From contig NW_019775292.1 of NCBI RefSeq assembly GCF_001039355.2, positions 432,331 to 472,243 on the forward strand: DNA of 39,913 nucleotides. Reading direction: 5' to 3'. The notes below the pieces were generated by a model. That model was not told the origin of the DNA and searched no databases. It was given only the letters and a program-made list of their open reading frames with translations. This stretch comes from Lingula anatina. Lineage: Eukaryota > Brachiopoda > Lingulata > Lingulida > Lingulidae. This document shows, piece by piece, positions 10,847 through 23,400 of this stretch (positions within the stretch are counted from its first letter, which is position 1; the number at the start of each line of letters is the position of its first letter). The translations under genes were made by a program, and so were the position numbers.

Positions 10847-12209
10847 AGCTGTGTTCCTTGTTGTGTTTCTCTCAACATGAACAAAATCACAGATAATGAA
10901 GGCTAGCAGGTAGGTAGGCATCTTCACAGTGGGGAAGTAGTGGTCCAGCTTCCAGTCATCTCTGTAACATATACTCAACATGTTGTAGCATTTCAGTTTA
11001 TATACCAAGTCACTGCTTTACACTTCAGGCATATTGGTGTTTGTCTTTTCCATTAATAGAATTCAATCTGTGTTCAAAAACTGCTTATTAAAAAAACCTT
11101 TCAAACTTACAACTTTTGTTAAGAATTTTTTACTTCACCATCTCTTCGGATGTGTGCACTTCCTTCTGTTAGAAGTAATCAAAACAGGAATGTCTCCACA
11201 TTTAGAAGAACAATTGGCAAATCTTAAACAAACAAAATCCTTACTGTGTTGTAGTTCTTCTGATAGGCATATTTGACAGGGATTTCATGGGGTCTTTTCT
11301 CCACAAAGTCACTTCAAAGACAGCTTTAAATGCAGGTTCATCAAAGCAGGGGAAAGCTTTTCTGGCATCTGTGGGCTGCATCTGGGTGGTGGCAATGTGG
11401 CTGAAGAGAACACAGAAAATAATGTCTAAAGATGGGTACACAATATCCTCAAACCATAAAAATTAAACAGTTCAATTTTTATTGCTATAAAATCAGTAAT
11501 TTTGTAATTTTTCATAAAGGGAATTAATGAAGGTTTCAATTACCATCTGTGATAGGGCTAAAAATATAGCTGTATACTTTGCAGTGACAAAGTTTATATT
11601 CATTGGTATTTAAGAAATGAAAGTGATTTAATATAATCAATGCACGTAACAAAAATTTTGCAAATTATACAATTTTACTCAATTATGTACAAACTATCCT
11701 TTCCATTTTGATTTTTGCATTTTACTGTTTATAAATGATAAACAATACATTTACTAATTTCAAACAAAGAATTTGGGAAATTGCACACTTACACAGTCTT
11801 ATTTCTGGTGGAGCTGAAATACTGACTCCTGTACAGTCCTGCTAAGTCATCTTTCAAAGGCCCAGTGAAGTTTATCTTTAGAGTGTAGTTTTTCCCAACA
11901 TCAAAATTCTCTGGTGCATTAATCACCAAAAACTGTCTTGCTTTGTCTTCACTTCTTGTAAATCCAGTCACACTAGCATTGTCAGCCGTTTCCATCAACT
12001 CCACACTATTGATGGTTAGTTTATTAGTGTGAACTTTGATGACTTTGGTGGTTTCATTACAAAGCATGGTTATCTCCACCACACCATCAAAGGTGAAGGT
12101 CTCAGGGTCACTGCCATAGATGTCAGGTCGTAGCCACAACTTGTAGTAGTTAGGTAACATGGTGGTGGGTAGGCGGACATCAGAGGGCTTGGTTACTGTA
12201 TCTGTGGGG
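10847..12209 (-). CDS. Aminopeptidase N module A, exons 1-3 only
   Basis: Exons (minus): e1 11793-12209, e2 11245-11400, e3 10847-10961. e1 begins [17 protein letters not shown], the start of the M1 ectodomain beta-sandwich, and ends [16 protein letters not shown]. e2 carries [20 protein letters not shown], which contains the Gln that contacts the substrate N-terminus in this family. e3 ends the N-terminal domain ([11 protein letters not shown]) at a donor in phase 0. The next exon should encode the VRVWARPEA strand, but nothing like it lies to the left; the hairpin element and the cadherin gene follow. No start codon or membrane anchor precedes e1, which accepts module B exon 20 in phase. 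The module is truncated before its catalytic domain, either truly or by assembly. Confidence 0.85.
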
Positions 12210-12593
12210 CTAAAAAAATGAAATGTCACAGTCAGGTGTTTTTGAAATTCTGAAGCACTATTCACTGTAAATGAATGTTCACTCTGAACATTACCATTAT
12301 AGTTTTTCAAACAGCTGTTATTGTACATAACTTGACATGAATATTCAATATAAAAGCATTACTATTTTATGTAATTAAAATTACATAGCAAAAGTAATTA
12401 CTTCTTGTCAAACAATAATAAGATAATAGGTGGAGCATGTCTTGAACATCACTCAATAAAAAAAAACATGAAGCAAATACATAATACCAATATATATATA
12501 TATATTAGAAGTCATCCAATATATCCCCAAATATATCATCCAATATATCATCCAAATATACCATCCAAAATGATGATTTCTGAGCCAACTTAC
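12210..12593 (-). other. Intron joining module B to module A
   Basis: From donor GA|GTAAGTTGG (exon 20 of B, phase 2) to acceptor TTTTTTTAG|C (exon 1 of A). It contains a TA run at about 12490-12506 and a 12-14 bp minisatellite at 12519-12571. I see no start exon or hydrophobic leader. An ATG at 12328 reads open into exon 1 but encodes no signal or membrane segment. Confidence 0.75.
12519..12571. repeat. Short AT-rich minisatellite
   Basis: About four irregular copies of ATATATCATCCA, in the intron between modules B and A. Confidence 0.75.
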
Positions 12594-15500
12594 TCTACAT
12601 TTGCTGCCAGCCATTCTCCCAGTTTCTTTTCATTGGCTTGCATCCACTTGATATTTGCCTGTGTCTTCTCCACAGCTTGCTCAAAGGCACGCTGACCTGA
12701 TCCTAGATTGTCACGGCTGGATATGAATTCATTCAACTAAAAATCAAGTGTAATCAAATTTTTCAATAATGAAATTTATTTATTTTAATCACTCTACTAT
12801 ATATCACAACTGTGATCCCAATAATCAACCATCTACATATGGTACGAATAAAACTACAATGATTTTTCTAAAACTTCAGTGGCTTAATATTTGTTTAACA
12901 ATTCAAATTTCTTCTTATTTCCTTTACTACATCTGTTTATGTTGGCATATAAATATTTAAGAAGTAATCCCAAAGGCAAACTGCTTACTTTATCTAGTTC
13001 AAACTGTGTGTTGAAGTGAGTGGTAACTCCTCTGATGATACTGGAGAAAGAGAAACTTCCACCACCATAACTGTAATGAAGAAGTTATTAACTTTTTATA
13101 ACAACACTTAGATTATATATGTATGTGAGCAAAAAAGTTCACTAGATTGCCATTTAAATATAAATCATAATTATCTGACACAATTTTTCCTCACAGTACA
13201 AAACTTAATTGCAGCCAACCTGGTCAAATGTCTTCATCAGGTTGACATAAGTAGATGTTGCTTCTCACTGACCGTAAGGTGGTACAACAGCCAGGACCCT
13301 GTTGTAAATGTCATGTACTTGAGTAGATCGAAAATGATATTGAATGCTTTTCAATCCTATCTTCCATGGCATCAACTCACATCAGTCTAATGAAAGCCTT
13401 CAGGTTGAACACTAGCTTATTTACTAGGTAGTACGGTGAGAAAAAATTATCCAGTTTGTATCAAATAATAATGATTTACATATATGTATATATTTTGAAC
13501 ATACATATATATAGTGATAACTTTTGCAAATAAAATAAAACAAACAAAAACTACACCAAACATCACCATATCAAACATAGCACAAATAATTGTAATCACC
13601 TAAATTAAATTACAAAACAGGTGAGCACCAATCTTCAAATTAAATGAAAAAAAATCAAAACTACATTTTTCAGATAATAAACAAATATCTACATGTATCT
13701 GAAGGTGACTTATAAGCTGCCAATGCAACAAACATGCAGTTTATTCCAATATTACACCCATATCAGAGATTTACTTACTCATTCATTAAAAAGTTCCATT
13801 TAGACCTAATGAAGTCCCAGGCAAGACCTCTTCCAATATGGTTCCTTGCAACATACACAATCACTGAGGTGCCATCTTGTTTACGAATCTCACTTGAAGT
13901 TATGGCATACTCCAGATATCTGATGAATGTGACAAACATATATCATCTTATCTATTCTCATCCAAACAACTATAATTAATAATTAAAGTTTTGAAATCCT
14001 AAAAACAAATTGGTCCACTGCTATTTACACACTTCCAATATAACAAACAACATGTAGTACATCTTAAGCACAAATTAGCAATTTATACCAACAGAGACAT
14101 TCACCTGCTAAGAATCCAAGTTTGAGAACTACATGACAGTCCATACAGCAGCTTGACTTGTTCTGATGCCACATTGGCCTTCTTGTATCTTTCATATGTC
14201 CAGTCCCACATCTGGGAAGTACCTTTCTTAATGGCATTGCAATAGACCAAAGACTTCAAATTTGGTGGAATACTGTAAGAAAAGGCACATTCATTGCTTG
14301 ACCAAACTATCCCCTAATCTTTTATTAATTATTGCACCACAACTGGCACTTCAAACAATAGGTTAATTGTACTTGTATATTTCGCATACAGGCTTGCCTG
14401 TATTTTCATATCCTTCGGTGCCTTTGTCCTATTGTTCGAAGTGCCAGCTATGGTATAAGACAGTTACAACTACTCTACGTCCACTGTCTGCGACATACAA
14501 GAGCAAACTATATCTCGGCTGCACCTTAATATAATTACGCTCGTGTATGGCCAACTCGTGTTGTAACTAGTACATATATAAATGAAAATAAATAATCACA
14601 TATAATAAGATATGAAGTTTTAACCCCTTTTGTACAGAAGTTGATTGCAATCAGTTAAAACTGATCATTTGACCACAACACACTGTTTTGTGGTAAGATA
14701 TAGACTGAATTCAATAGTTTCACAAAAACTACTTAAAACAGTCAGACCCTACTCACGGGTTATCCTCATCAGGGTTTGCCGAATTCATCCAACTGTTGAA
14801 CATCTCTGTGGCTTTATCCAGGCAAGGTTGGTATCCATAGGCACAGGCTCTACCCAAAGCATTGATCCTATTGTAACTGAAGAGATATGTCAAGTAAAGG
14901 AAAAGTTGAAAAGAAAGAACAAAAACAAAATATGAAACCCAACATTCATAAGATATTTTTAACAGTGTGGCAACAGCTTATTTTAAAGATGACAAACAAG
15001 ACAGACATATGTAGTTTATTATAAATCCTTACTGTTCAAGGTGCTCTCCAGGCCCTCCAGTATCCTCCCATCCCACCCTGTTGTACAGTGGTAATATCTG
15101 GTGCAACATGTACTTCTGGAAATCACAAGATTGATATTAAGATTAATAGATAAATTAAGGCAATGTCTCACCAAAAATGGTACTTTCACTGTTCAAACTC
15201 ACTATGGAAATAAGATATATACATGCTAAGCTAAATCCATTTGTACATCAATGATTTTGAAATACTAGATATATCTGGATAATTTCATGGCACTAAAAAT
15301 GAGGAATACAACCAAACCTGTTCAAATATTAAGTGAATAAATAAATATCTCCATTTGGTTGCATGTGAGTTCATGATTTCTGAGGGTAAACCTCACACCA
15401 ATTTCTCATTTTGTATTGACTGTTCCTACCATTTTATATTGGCTGGTTTTCCAAATAATTGCTTATTTAAGGCAACAATGATAACACCTGTTGGCATCTC

Positions 15501-18500
15501 AAAAGCAACAATTCACTGCAATCCTGCACCTTGCAGAAGAGAACTTGAAAGATATACCTGGTAGTTTCCATAGTGTTGGGTTTTGCTCATCATAATGTCC
15601 AAGTAACCAACATTCAAGAGTGCTGCCTCCCACGGGATGTACTCTGTTTCTTTGGACAAATACTTGGTCGTCTGCATAGCTAGCTCTATGTCTACAGCTG
15701 GATCAATGCCAGAACTAAAAGAACACATTTTAAATTTTTAGCATTTTATCTTCATATTTTAGGTATTACATACGTATTATGTATTTAAAAAAAACAAATA
15801 ACTTAATTACAACTGAATAGCAAAATTGAATATAAGGAGGACCTCATATTTTGAAAAAAAACACCAACTAATACCTCATACTTTCAAAGAAGATGCAAAA
15901 AAAATTAAAAACAACATTTTGGTCAGATTAATTTTTCTCCCTTAAAACTGAACATATCATTTAAAAGCTCTATTCATCATTCTTACTTTGCTATGTTGAA
16001 GGCATCATCTATAATTTGAGCTCTGTTTTTCACATGTATCATCTGAAAAAAAATGTTCCAGATGTACTTTAAAAATGATATGAAAAATCCATGGGGTCTT
16101 TTAAGTTTGCTGTAAAAAGGAGCACATTAAATATGTCCATTTCTTTTAAGAGATTTACAAAGGACACCATGTATGGTTGTAGAAGGCAATGCTCTAGACC
16201 TATCATTTGTAATGAATCAGAGTGCTTATTCCTTCCATGCCATGAATATCACTTACCCTGTGATGAGTGTTCAGTTGATTGAGGATGTTGTCCCAATTCT
16301 TCCTGTCATAGTTGACCCTGTAGTAGCCATACTGCTGAAGATTGCCAATCACCCAACCATCATCTCCAACATTATTCAAGTCAGTTGTATTAAGACTAAC
16401 TGTTAAAACATAAAAGCACAAGAATGAACATGGTTCTAAGCACCTTTGTTAACGCCAATAAATATGAAAATGAAGCACAGTGAAAAGATTGACAATTTCT
16501 AATGTTCCAGAAAATCTCCTGCTGTGTGAATGACAATTGATAGTGTACTATAGTGAAAATGGTGGCAAATTCTAAGTAAAAAGGACAAGAGGATGTTTAA
16601 TATTCAAGCTTTAATTAATACTGGACTTAATATCTTACTTATCCTTCAAACTGTGTAACAGGTAAAAAATAGTTTTTGTTAGAAATGTAGTTTTACTGTC
16701 ATTTTTTTTCATCCATCTTATGGTGCCATTCCACATTGGAGAATTACTTGTGGTGAGAGTTAAAGGTATCTCCCATTTGTAACTGAAAAAAATATTATAG
16801 TATTGAGAAAATAGTTTTAACATGGATCTTGAACCTACCTTCATCAGAGTCACCAAAACTATTTGAAAAGAACTGAAATTTAAAATGTTTAAAAGTAACT
16901 TTCATATCACTGACTTGAAATAAAGATCTTTTGCATAAATCCCAACTTACTTGAAAGGTGAAGGATATTTAGGGTTTGGTTCTACAGTTGGATCTATGAG
17001 AAAATGAGACTGTGATACAGTTGATGGTTGTTCACTGTAGGTTCTGTTTATCTTGACCACTGGGTAACCCATCTGGAGTGTCCAAGTGTCCATTATTGTC
17101 TTCACATCCACCGGGTGTCCATCTTCTCTGGTTTGCTGAGAAAATACAAGCATAAATTAAATTTTTTCAAATTAAAATATAATTTGCTCTATCAATAAAA
17201 ACACTCTTATAATTATGGTTCTTTGAATTCTATGAAGCACAAATACTGCATTTTACTTTTTTTTTGTCAAAAGATGTCAACATTAGAGGGAAGATCAAAA
17301 CATGTCTTGCACTGAGCCATAAATACAAAAAAATATGCTTCTTACAGCTTACAAAATAAATAAAGGAAATAATTTACAGAAACAGGACATAAATGCACAT
17401 ATCTGAAGCTTCAGTTGCTGCCAGCCTGCTAGATATTAATTTACCTCACTGAGGGCAGCCCATAAATCATCATGTGTGGCAACATCATAGGCATGCCTGT
17501 TAAGGTAACGCTGTTTAAGAGAAAAAGTAATTGCATTATCTATCATATCTTGTTGGGTAAGAAAAATTCAATTTTGCAAACTACATGTGTGCAATAAATG
17601 CTATATTTATGAGGTAGTTCACAATTTCAAAATTCCAGTATTAAAAAAAAATTGAAACACCCAAACTTACAGTTATATGTTATTTAAATATTTATGCTCA
17701 CAAGGCTACTTAATTATATATGTATATTCCTAACTTAAAAAACATTTTATTAAGAAAACACATACTGTAAGGCCTCTTCTAAACACATCCTCAGTCAAAA
17801 AGTTGTTCATCATGCGTATAATTGATGCTCCCTGAAATATAAGAAGTGATAATAAGCTATTTTGTAAGAGACAATCATATTTCTAAATACTTAGAGAAAT
17901 GTTTTCAAGGATGAAAGAAACATTTGTCAGCCTTCATTATACACCTCTTAACTAACAATTAATTTTCAATATAATATTCAAAGGAACAATACCTTAGCAT
18001 AAGAGATCCTGTCAAATATCTCATTGATCTCATCAGGATGTCCCACAGGAACATAGATGGGGTGAGAGTTGGCCAGGCCATCCAATTTGAACACATCCTC
18101 AAGATCTTCGACTAAAAACTGTTCCATCTATTTAAAAAAGTCATTATGTTATATGCAACTATCATTTTTTTATTTCAAAATGTCTCTTAAAGACAGAGGC
18201 ATATTTCCTTTTACATGCTCTCTGGATCACCAGAACATTTTCCCCATTTGGGCATGTTATGAAAAAATGTTCAAAAAACTTGGTTTCTAAATCACTAAAT
18301 ACACAATTTTTACCTTATGGTAACCTTCAAGGTCCTCTTTTTCAGACATTTAAATATTCAATAGTTTCACATCACATGTATTCCAGCCATATATCATTAC
18401 CATTTTCCATGTTGATTCAATGAAGTCCACCCCCAGGTATTCCACATAGCTGGCAAATCCTTCATTAAGCCAAAGGTCATCCCACCACAGTGGAGACACA

Positions 18501-19241
18501 AGGTTACCAAACCACTGGAAGGCATATCACACATCATAGGATGAGTTGAATTTACACGTAACCTCAATACTGAAGGATTTTTTTTAATGAATTAATATTG
18601 TAATGGAAAATTGTGACCAACCATCATTTTTCTTTCAATTAATGCATAGGTATTTGAGGTATTTTGCACATTTTCAGTTTAAAATTTCATCTTTAATCTA
18701 CCCACCTGATGGGCCAGTTCATGTGACACAACCACTGCCACTCTCTGTTTATTACTAGCAGACGACACTTTAGGATCATAGAGAAGAGCTGTCTCCCTGT
18801 AAGTAATCAGACCCCAGTTTTCCATGGCTCCAGCAGCAAAGTCTGGGATGGCTATCATGTCTAAATAAACAATTCAAAATGTTCAATGTTTACTACCAGC
18901 AGATGACACCTTGGGATCATATAGCAGAGCAGTTGCCGTGTTAGTAATCAGATTTCAGTTCTCCAAGACTCCATGCAGTTGCGAAGTCTTGGATTGTTTT
19001 ACTTGGATGTTTTTTATAATTATAAATAAATGTCCAGGATACCAAGTTTTACACCTTATGGAATAAAGTAGTCATTTACTGATAAACAATTATGACAGGT
19101 GTAATTTTATGAAACCTCACCTTGTTTTGGAAGAGGGAAACTTATGTTATAGTAGTTTTCAAAGTGTTCCAGAATATTAACTCCAGCATTCAGAGCATAA
19201 GCTGTCTGGTCCTCGGCTTCTCGTCGTGCCCAAACTCTGAC
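12594..19241 (-). CDS. Aminopeptidase N module B, exons 4-20
   Basis: Exons: e4 19121-19241, e5 18706-18860, e6 18401-18514, e7 17993-18127, e8 17766-17831, e9 17445-17510, e10 16951-17135, e11 16697-16782, e12 16257-16399, e13 15987-16042, e14 15558-15714, e15 15033-15115, e16 14757-14876, e17 14105-14272, e18 13779-13919, e19 12989-13070, e20 12594-12736. All phases agree and no stop interrupts them. e5 has GAMENWG and HELAHQ; e6 starts WFGN and supplies the third zinc ligand in LWLNEGF, completing HExxHx18E. e7/e8 read [13 protein letters not shown] with the catalytic Tyr. e10 has [12 protein letters not shown]; e12-e20 form the C-terminal helical domain ending [20 protein letters not shown]1 enzymes remove N-terminal residues from peptides, usually at the cell surface. 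Exons 1-3 are absent to the right, where repeats begin at 19442. Introns are 135-860 bp, mostly featureless. Confidence 0.88.
13200..13440. other. Unassigned GC-richer block in module B intron 18
   Basis: This part of the intron between exons 19 and 18 is less AT-rich than its surroundings and looks like decayed foreign sequence. Short open stretches exist in several frames, but I recognise no protein or RNA family in it. Confidence 0.3.
14333..14460. mobile_element. Small inverted-repeat element (MITE-like)
   Basis: The left arm, with CTGGCACTTCAAACAATAGG, is matched in inverse orientation by CCTATTGTTCGAAGTGCCAG at 14428-14447. It lies in the intron between exons 16 and 17 of module B and has no coding capacity. 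Target-site duplication is not clear. Confidence 0.65.
18888..18995 (-). pseudogene. Relic copy of exon 5, module B
   Basis: Starting 27 bp upstream (in transcription) of the real exon 5, this stretch matches it along most of its length in the same orientation: the blocks for the IPDF, NWGLIT and YDPKVSSA regions are recognisable. It is frameshifted, has in-frame stops and has lost the GAMEN sequence, so it cannot be a working exon. A similar remnant occupies the same place in module C. Confidence 0.75.
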
Positions 19242-19441
19242 CTACAGGCGACAGGAAAAACAAGTTAAAAGTTCTTCTTAAATTTGTTTCATTTTGTTTT
19301 GAAATCATTACCAAGGTATCCTTTTTGAATACAAACATTAAAGGCAAAATACAAAAAATTCAAATGCATGTCTCAGTGGGTCTGTTTTTCACTGGAAAAT
19401 CCTTAATAAATTGCCAGTGAAACAAATTATTTTAAAATGTT

Positions 19442-19959
19442 AAACAAGGCAGCAAAGCTGTCAAATGTACAGACAAAAAACAGAAAATAAAGATGCAAAA
19501 TGGGTCATTTTGTCAATTTTGATGCAATAATAAATAATGCTTATAATAGCACTGTCAGTCAACACTGAATTTTAATCATGCACAACAGGTAAAATGGTCA
19601 ATAACATGAGTGGACCCAGAGATATTTTCTGACAGTATTCCAAAGTATCTATTTTGATCCATCCTCCATTTTGATGGTCTTCCAACAGAAGAAAAAATAG
19701 ATACCAGGCAATATAAACTTAATAACCTGACTGTCTTCCGGAAGACCCAGAAGATGGTCTCAATCAACCCTTTCAATAAGATTACAGTTTCAGGACCATG
19801 AGTTCAAATTCACATGATGAAAGTCTCAATATTTGAAAAATGATGACAGTGCATAAAATAATATTACATAAGTAACATAATGTTCAAAGACATAAAAAAC
19901 AATACAACTGCTTATGTGGAAATACAGAAATGTCAGAGCCTCAGGTGGATGAGAGTTAA
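19442..19959. mobile_element. Second copy of the long interspersed repeat, truncated
   Basis: Matches 5339 to about 5860 in the same orientation, starting at AACAAGGCAGCAAAGCTG, and stops at the ambiguous base at 19960. It lies where exons 1-3 of module B should be. Confidence 0.85.
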
Positions 19960-19966
19960 NAAAGAA

Positions 19967-20126
19967 AGCATGGAGTATATCGGAATTGAAACCAGAGCAG
20001 TATGATGCCCTGCATCATTATCTACTGAGAGACGATGTTATTTGCGTGCTGCCCACAGGTTACGGCAAGACCCTGATATTCAGCCTTATCTTTGATTGGT
20101 CCGGATTTGAACAAAGCGCGCTTTGA
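19967..20126 (+). pseudogene. RecQ-like helicase fragment
   Basis: One frame encodes ELKPEQYDAL followed about 16 residues later by VLPTGYGKTLIF and then a stop within about 20 codons. These are motif 0 and the Walker A motif (GxGKT) of a superfamily 2, RecQ-type helicase N-terminus, which would use ATP to unwind DNA. Only about 50 residues are present, with no DEAH box or later motifs. It begins just right of the ambiguous base at 19960 and is probably a transposon-borne or retro-inserted scrap, not a gene. Confidence 0.65.
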
Positions 20127-20309
20127 CTCGTTCGCGTTCATTGGCTAGATCGTTTAATGAGTCATTGAGTGCGGGCTTTTAAATTTGATTGGCGGGCGGC
20201 GGAGGCAATCGAATCTGGTCAGAGGTTACTTGACACGATGGAGATAGGCTACAGTGAAAAGGTTAGTGTCAAGTTAGCTCTGAAGCTCAGGGTGACTAAG
20301 GGTGGAGAA
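20127..20309. other. Unassigned sequence in array break
   Basis: GC-richer than the surrounding introns. An ORF of 64 codons on the plus strand (20169-20363) has no recognisable domain. It is probably part of the inserted elements on either side. Confidence 0.35.
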
Positions 20310-20362
20310 GCACTTTTTCACAAAAAGAGCCTCTTTTTTGAAAATTGTTGGCTACAAGCCTG
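20310..20362 (-). mobile_element. hAT-like element terminus
   Basis: Read on the minus strand it begins CAGGCTTGTAGCCAACAA and continues with a G-rich then GAAAAAGTG segment, matching the left end of the complete small element at 38722-38863 over about 50 bp. The partner terminus is not found before the ambiguous base at 19960. Confidence 0.6.
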
Positions 20363-20441
20363 AGAGGATATGGTACTTGTGTGTGTGCTGGAGGATTTGT
20401 TGGTTGTTATGATTTTGACAGATAAATGCAATATTACATAC

Positions 20442-23400
20442 TGTTCAATATGATCTCCAGTATCCTCCCAACCAACTTTGTTGTACAGAGGTAATATCTG
20501 GCCTAACATGTATTTCTGCAAAAGAAGGTGAAAGGTTAAAAAGAATAACTTAAACAAAGTTGTAAATGAGTATAAAGCCAAGAATTTTGATTAATGTAAA
20601 AACTTTAATCACATTTTACTACTACATGTAATTTGATCATATCAGTCATCAAAATAAAATGGAATGCAGGATTCTAAATATTACAACACTGAGCTGTAAA
20701 TGTACAAATACAACATTACTTGTAACAAAAAATCTGAAAAGCACATGACCGAATGCTAGCTTCATCTCCCACTCCTGGTGATTCCTGTATATTTATGTAA
20801 ACTTACACATAATTGATAAAAACTGATAATTCACAAAAGCTATCTGAAGATCCCCGGCCAGGGCATTGAAAATGCTCTTGTACTCTACCCACTGCTGCTT
20901 TATTTCTACTCTGGTAAATAACTTCCACAAACCCACTAGAGTGGTCCCTTGAAAAAATTGAAGCAACAATCAAAATCTGGTAATTCTGTTGAACTTGGAA
21001 AGAATAGAAAAAATCAAGTTCTGCACTCTGTATTCTACCTGGTAATTGCCATAAAGTCCTGTTTTGCTCAGCATGCGGTCAGTCTGTCCCATGCTTATCA
21101 GGGCAGTCTCCCATGGTATATAGTCCACCTCCTTGACCAGGTACTTGGTGGTCTCCATGGCCAGCACTATATCCACATCACTGTCCATGCCAGAACTAGA
21201 ATTGAAAATATTTGTGAGGATAGGGGAACAGTTAATCACTTTATTCACTATCCATTCAGAAATATTTACTTCCTAAAAAAATTCAAAAATAAAAATTTAA
21301 TCGAAACATAAGAATTCCAACAAAATGAAATGCTAGCTAACTGTTGAATGAATGATGAATGTTACTAGACAAATAAAGAAAAGATTTTAAAAGTCTCACA
21401 GGGAGTGAAAATATTTATTGATTTCACCACACACCAAATGACAAAAAAACTAAATGCAACTACCTTCCTATGTTGAAGACATCATCAATGATCTGAGCTC
21501 TGTTCTTCACATTTATTTTCTGGAAGGAGAAAACCATCACACCTTCACACATTTTTACAAAATCATTGACATGAACCACTTTATATACCCACAATAATCC
21601 AATCCAATATCCCTGTGACTTTAATATTGGGATTTCTAAAATAATTCACCATCATCTTGGCAAATGCAATCTAATGTATCTAATCAAATGCAATATTGTT
21701 AAGTTACCGTGTGATCATCTTGGAGTTGACTGAGAATGTTGTCCCAATTCTTCCTGTCATAGTTGACCCTGTAGTAGCCATACTGCTGAAGATTGCCAAT
21801 CACCCAACCATCATCTCCAACATTATTCAAGTCAGTTGTATTGAGCATAACTAATGAAACAAGATGAAACAAGAAGTAATTCAACAATCTGTATGGCAAA
21901 CAAAAGTTAGTTAGTATTGATATTTTTTATCTATATATTCAAAATCTAATCTTTCCACATGGAATGATTACCTTTACTTGGTCATTTTTACACAGAAAAT
22001 TAGTTCTAATTATTTTAACATGGGATCTATTCAACATTTATTAATTTATCTAATTGTTATCATTATTTTCATCTTTTTTGTAATACTGATATTAAAATTC
22101 TAGTATACACACATTATAACACCCTCTCTATTCCTTATACAAATTTTCTTGAAAATAACACATCTAAAACCAAGTATATCCATGGACAAGATGTAAATTG
22201 TTTTACTATAACTCACAGTTTGCATCATTTTTATGCATCCACCTGATATCAGTTCCACCCCACTGTGGGTTTACAGAAGTTGTAAAGGTTAGGGGCACCT
22301 CCCACTTGTAGCTAGTTAGAAAATAACAAGACATCTTTATTTTCTAGACAATACCAGTAAGGCAAGAAATGTTCTTTGCTGGTTATATGTTTGTGTTTAA
22401 AAAGGTTTGGCTTTTTAAATACTATAATACAGTCAGGTTCATCAGGCAGTTTTGGCTATAATCCATAAACAAAGAAAAACTTTTTAAGAAAACATAAGTT
22501 TACAATCTGTAATACAGTCAAATGAAGGATGATGAATTCAACTTACTTGAACGGTGAAGGATATTTAGGGTTTGGTTCTACAGTTGGATCTATGAGAAAA
22601 TGAGACTGTGTCACAGTAGCTGAGTGTCCACTGTAGTCCCTGTTTATCTTGACCACTGGGTAACCCATCTGGAGTGTCCAAGTGTCCATTATTGTCTTTA
22701 CATCCATGAGTTCTCCTTCTTTTTGGGTTTGCTGAAATGGCAATAAGAATTTTTTTATAGTGAGTGTCATTGTAATTAAAAACAAAAGTCTTAATAAAAT
22801 TATTTGTAAACATCAATGAATTTCAATCATCAAACAATTTTTCACAGGATATTTGAACTATTTTATTAAAAATTTGTAAAAGTACATTGTCTTTTTATAA
22901 TTTTGTGAAAGAATCACAAAAATTCCCCAGTGATTCACATTACCTCAGTGAGGGCATTCCACAGGTCATCATGTGTGGCAACATCATAGGCATGTCTATT
23001 AAGGTAGTGCTGGCAGAAAAAAAGTAAATCAAATTTATCTTAATATCTCATGTGACTGTAACATATTAACATTTAAATTTCAAAAATTGCAAAAAATCAT
23101 AATGCTGCAATATCTTTTAAGTATTCACCATTATATATGCAGTAAGATGCAATGTCCAGGAAGAGGTGATTAAACACAAACCCAGGACCAGAAACATGAC
23201 ATATACCCCATACAGACATATTGGGAAAAGATATAAAATATTTCTAAAAAATTTAGTTTTTTCCATGATATTTAAAGCACCATGACATCCTTAATGCCTC
23301 TTACTGTGAGTCCTCTCCTGAATAGATCTTCTGTCAAGAAATGACTCATCATCCTTATAATAGAGGCACCCTGGAATTTACCAAAATGATATAAAGATAC

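Noticed and set aside
12210-12328. Alternative start of module A at the ATG at 12328, reading into exon 1 without splicing
   Set aside because: The added ~40 residues show no signal peptide or membrane helix, and a good acceptor in the right phase lies at 12210.
19121-20515. Direct splicing of module C exon 15 to module B exon 4 as a shortened module
   Set aside because: Exon 15 ends in phase 2 and exon 4 starts in phase 0, so the join would be out of frame and would delete the C-terminal and N-terminal domains.
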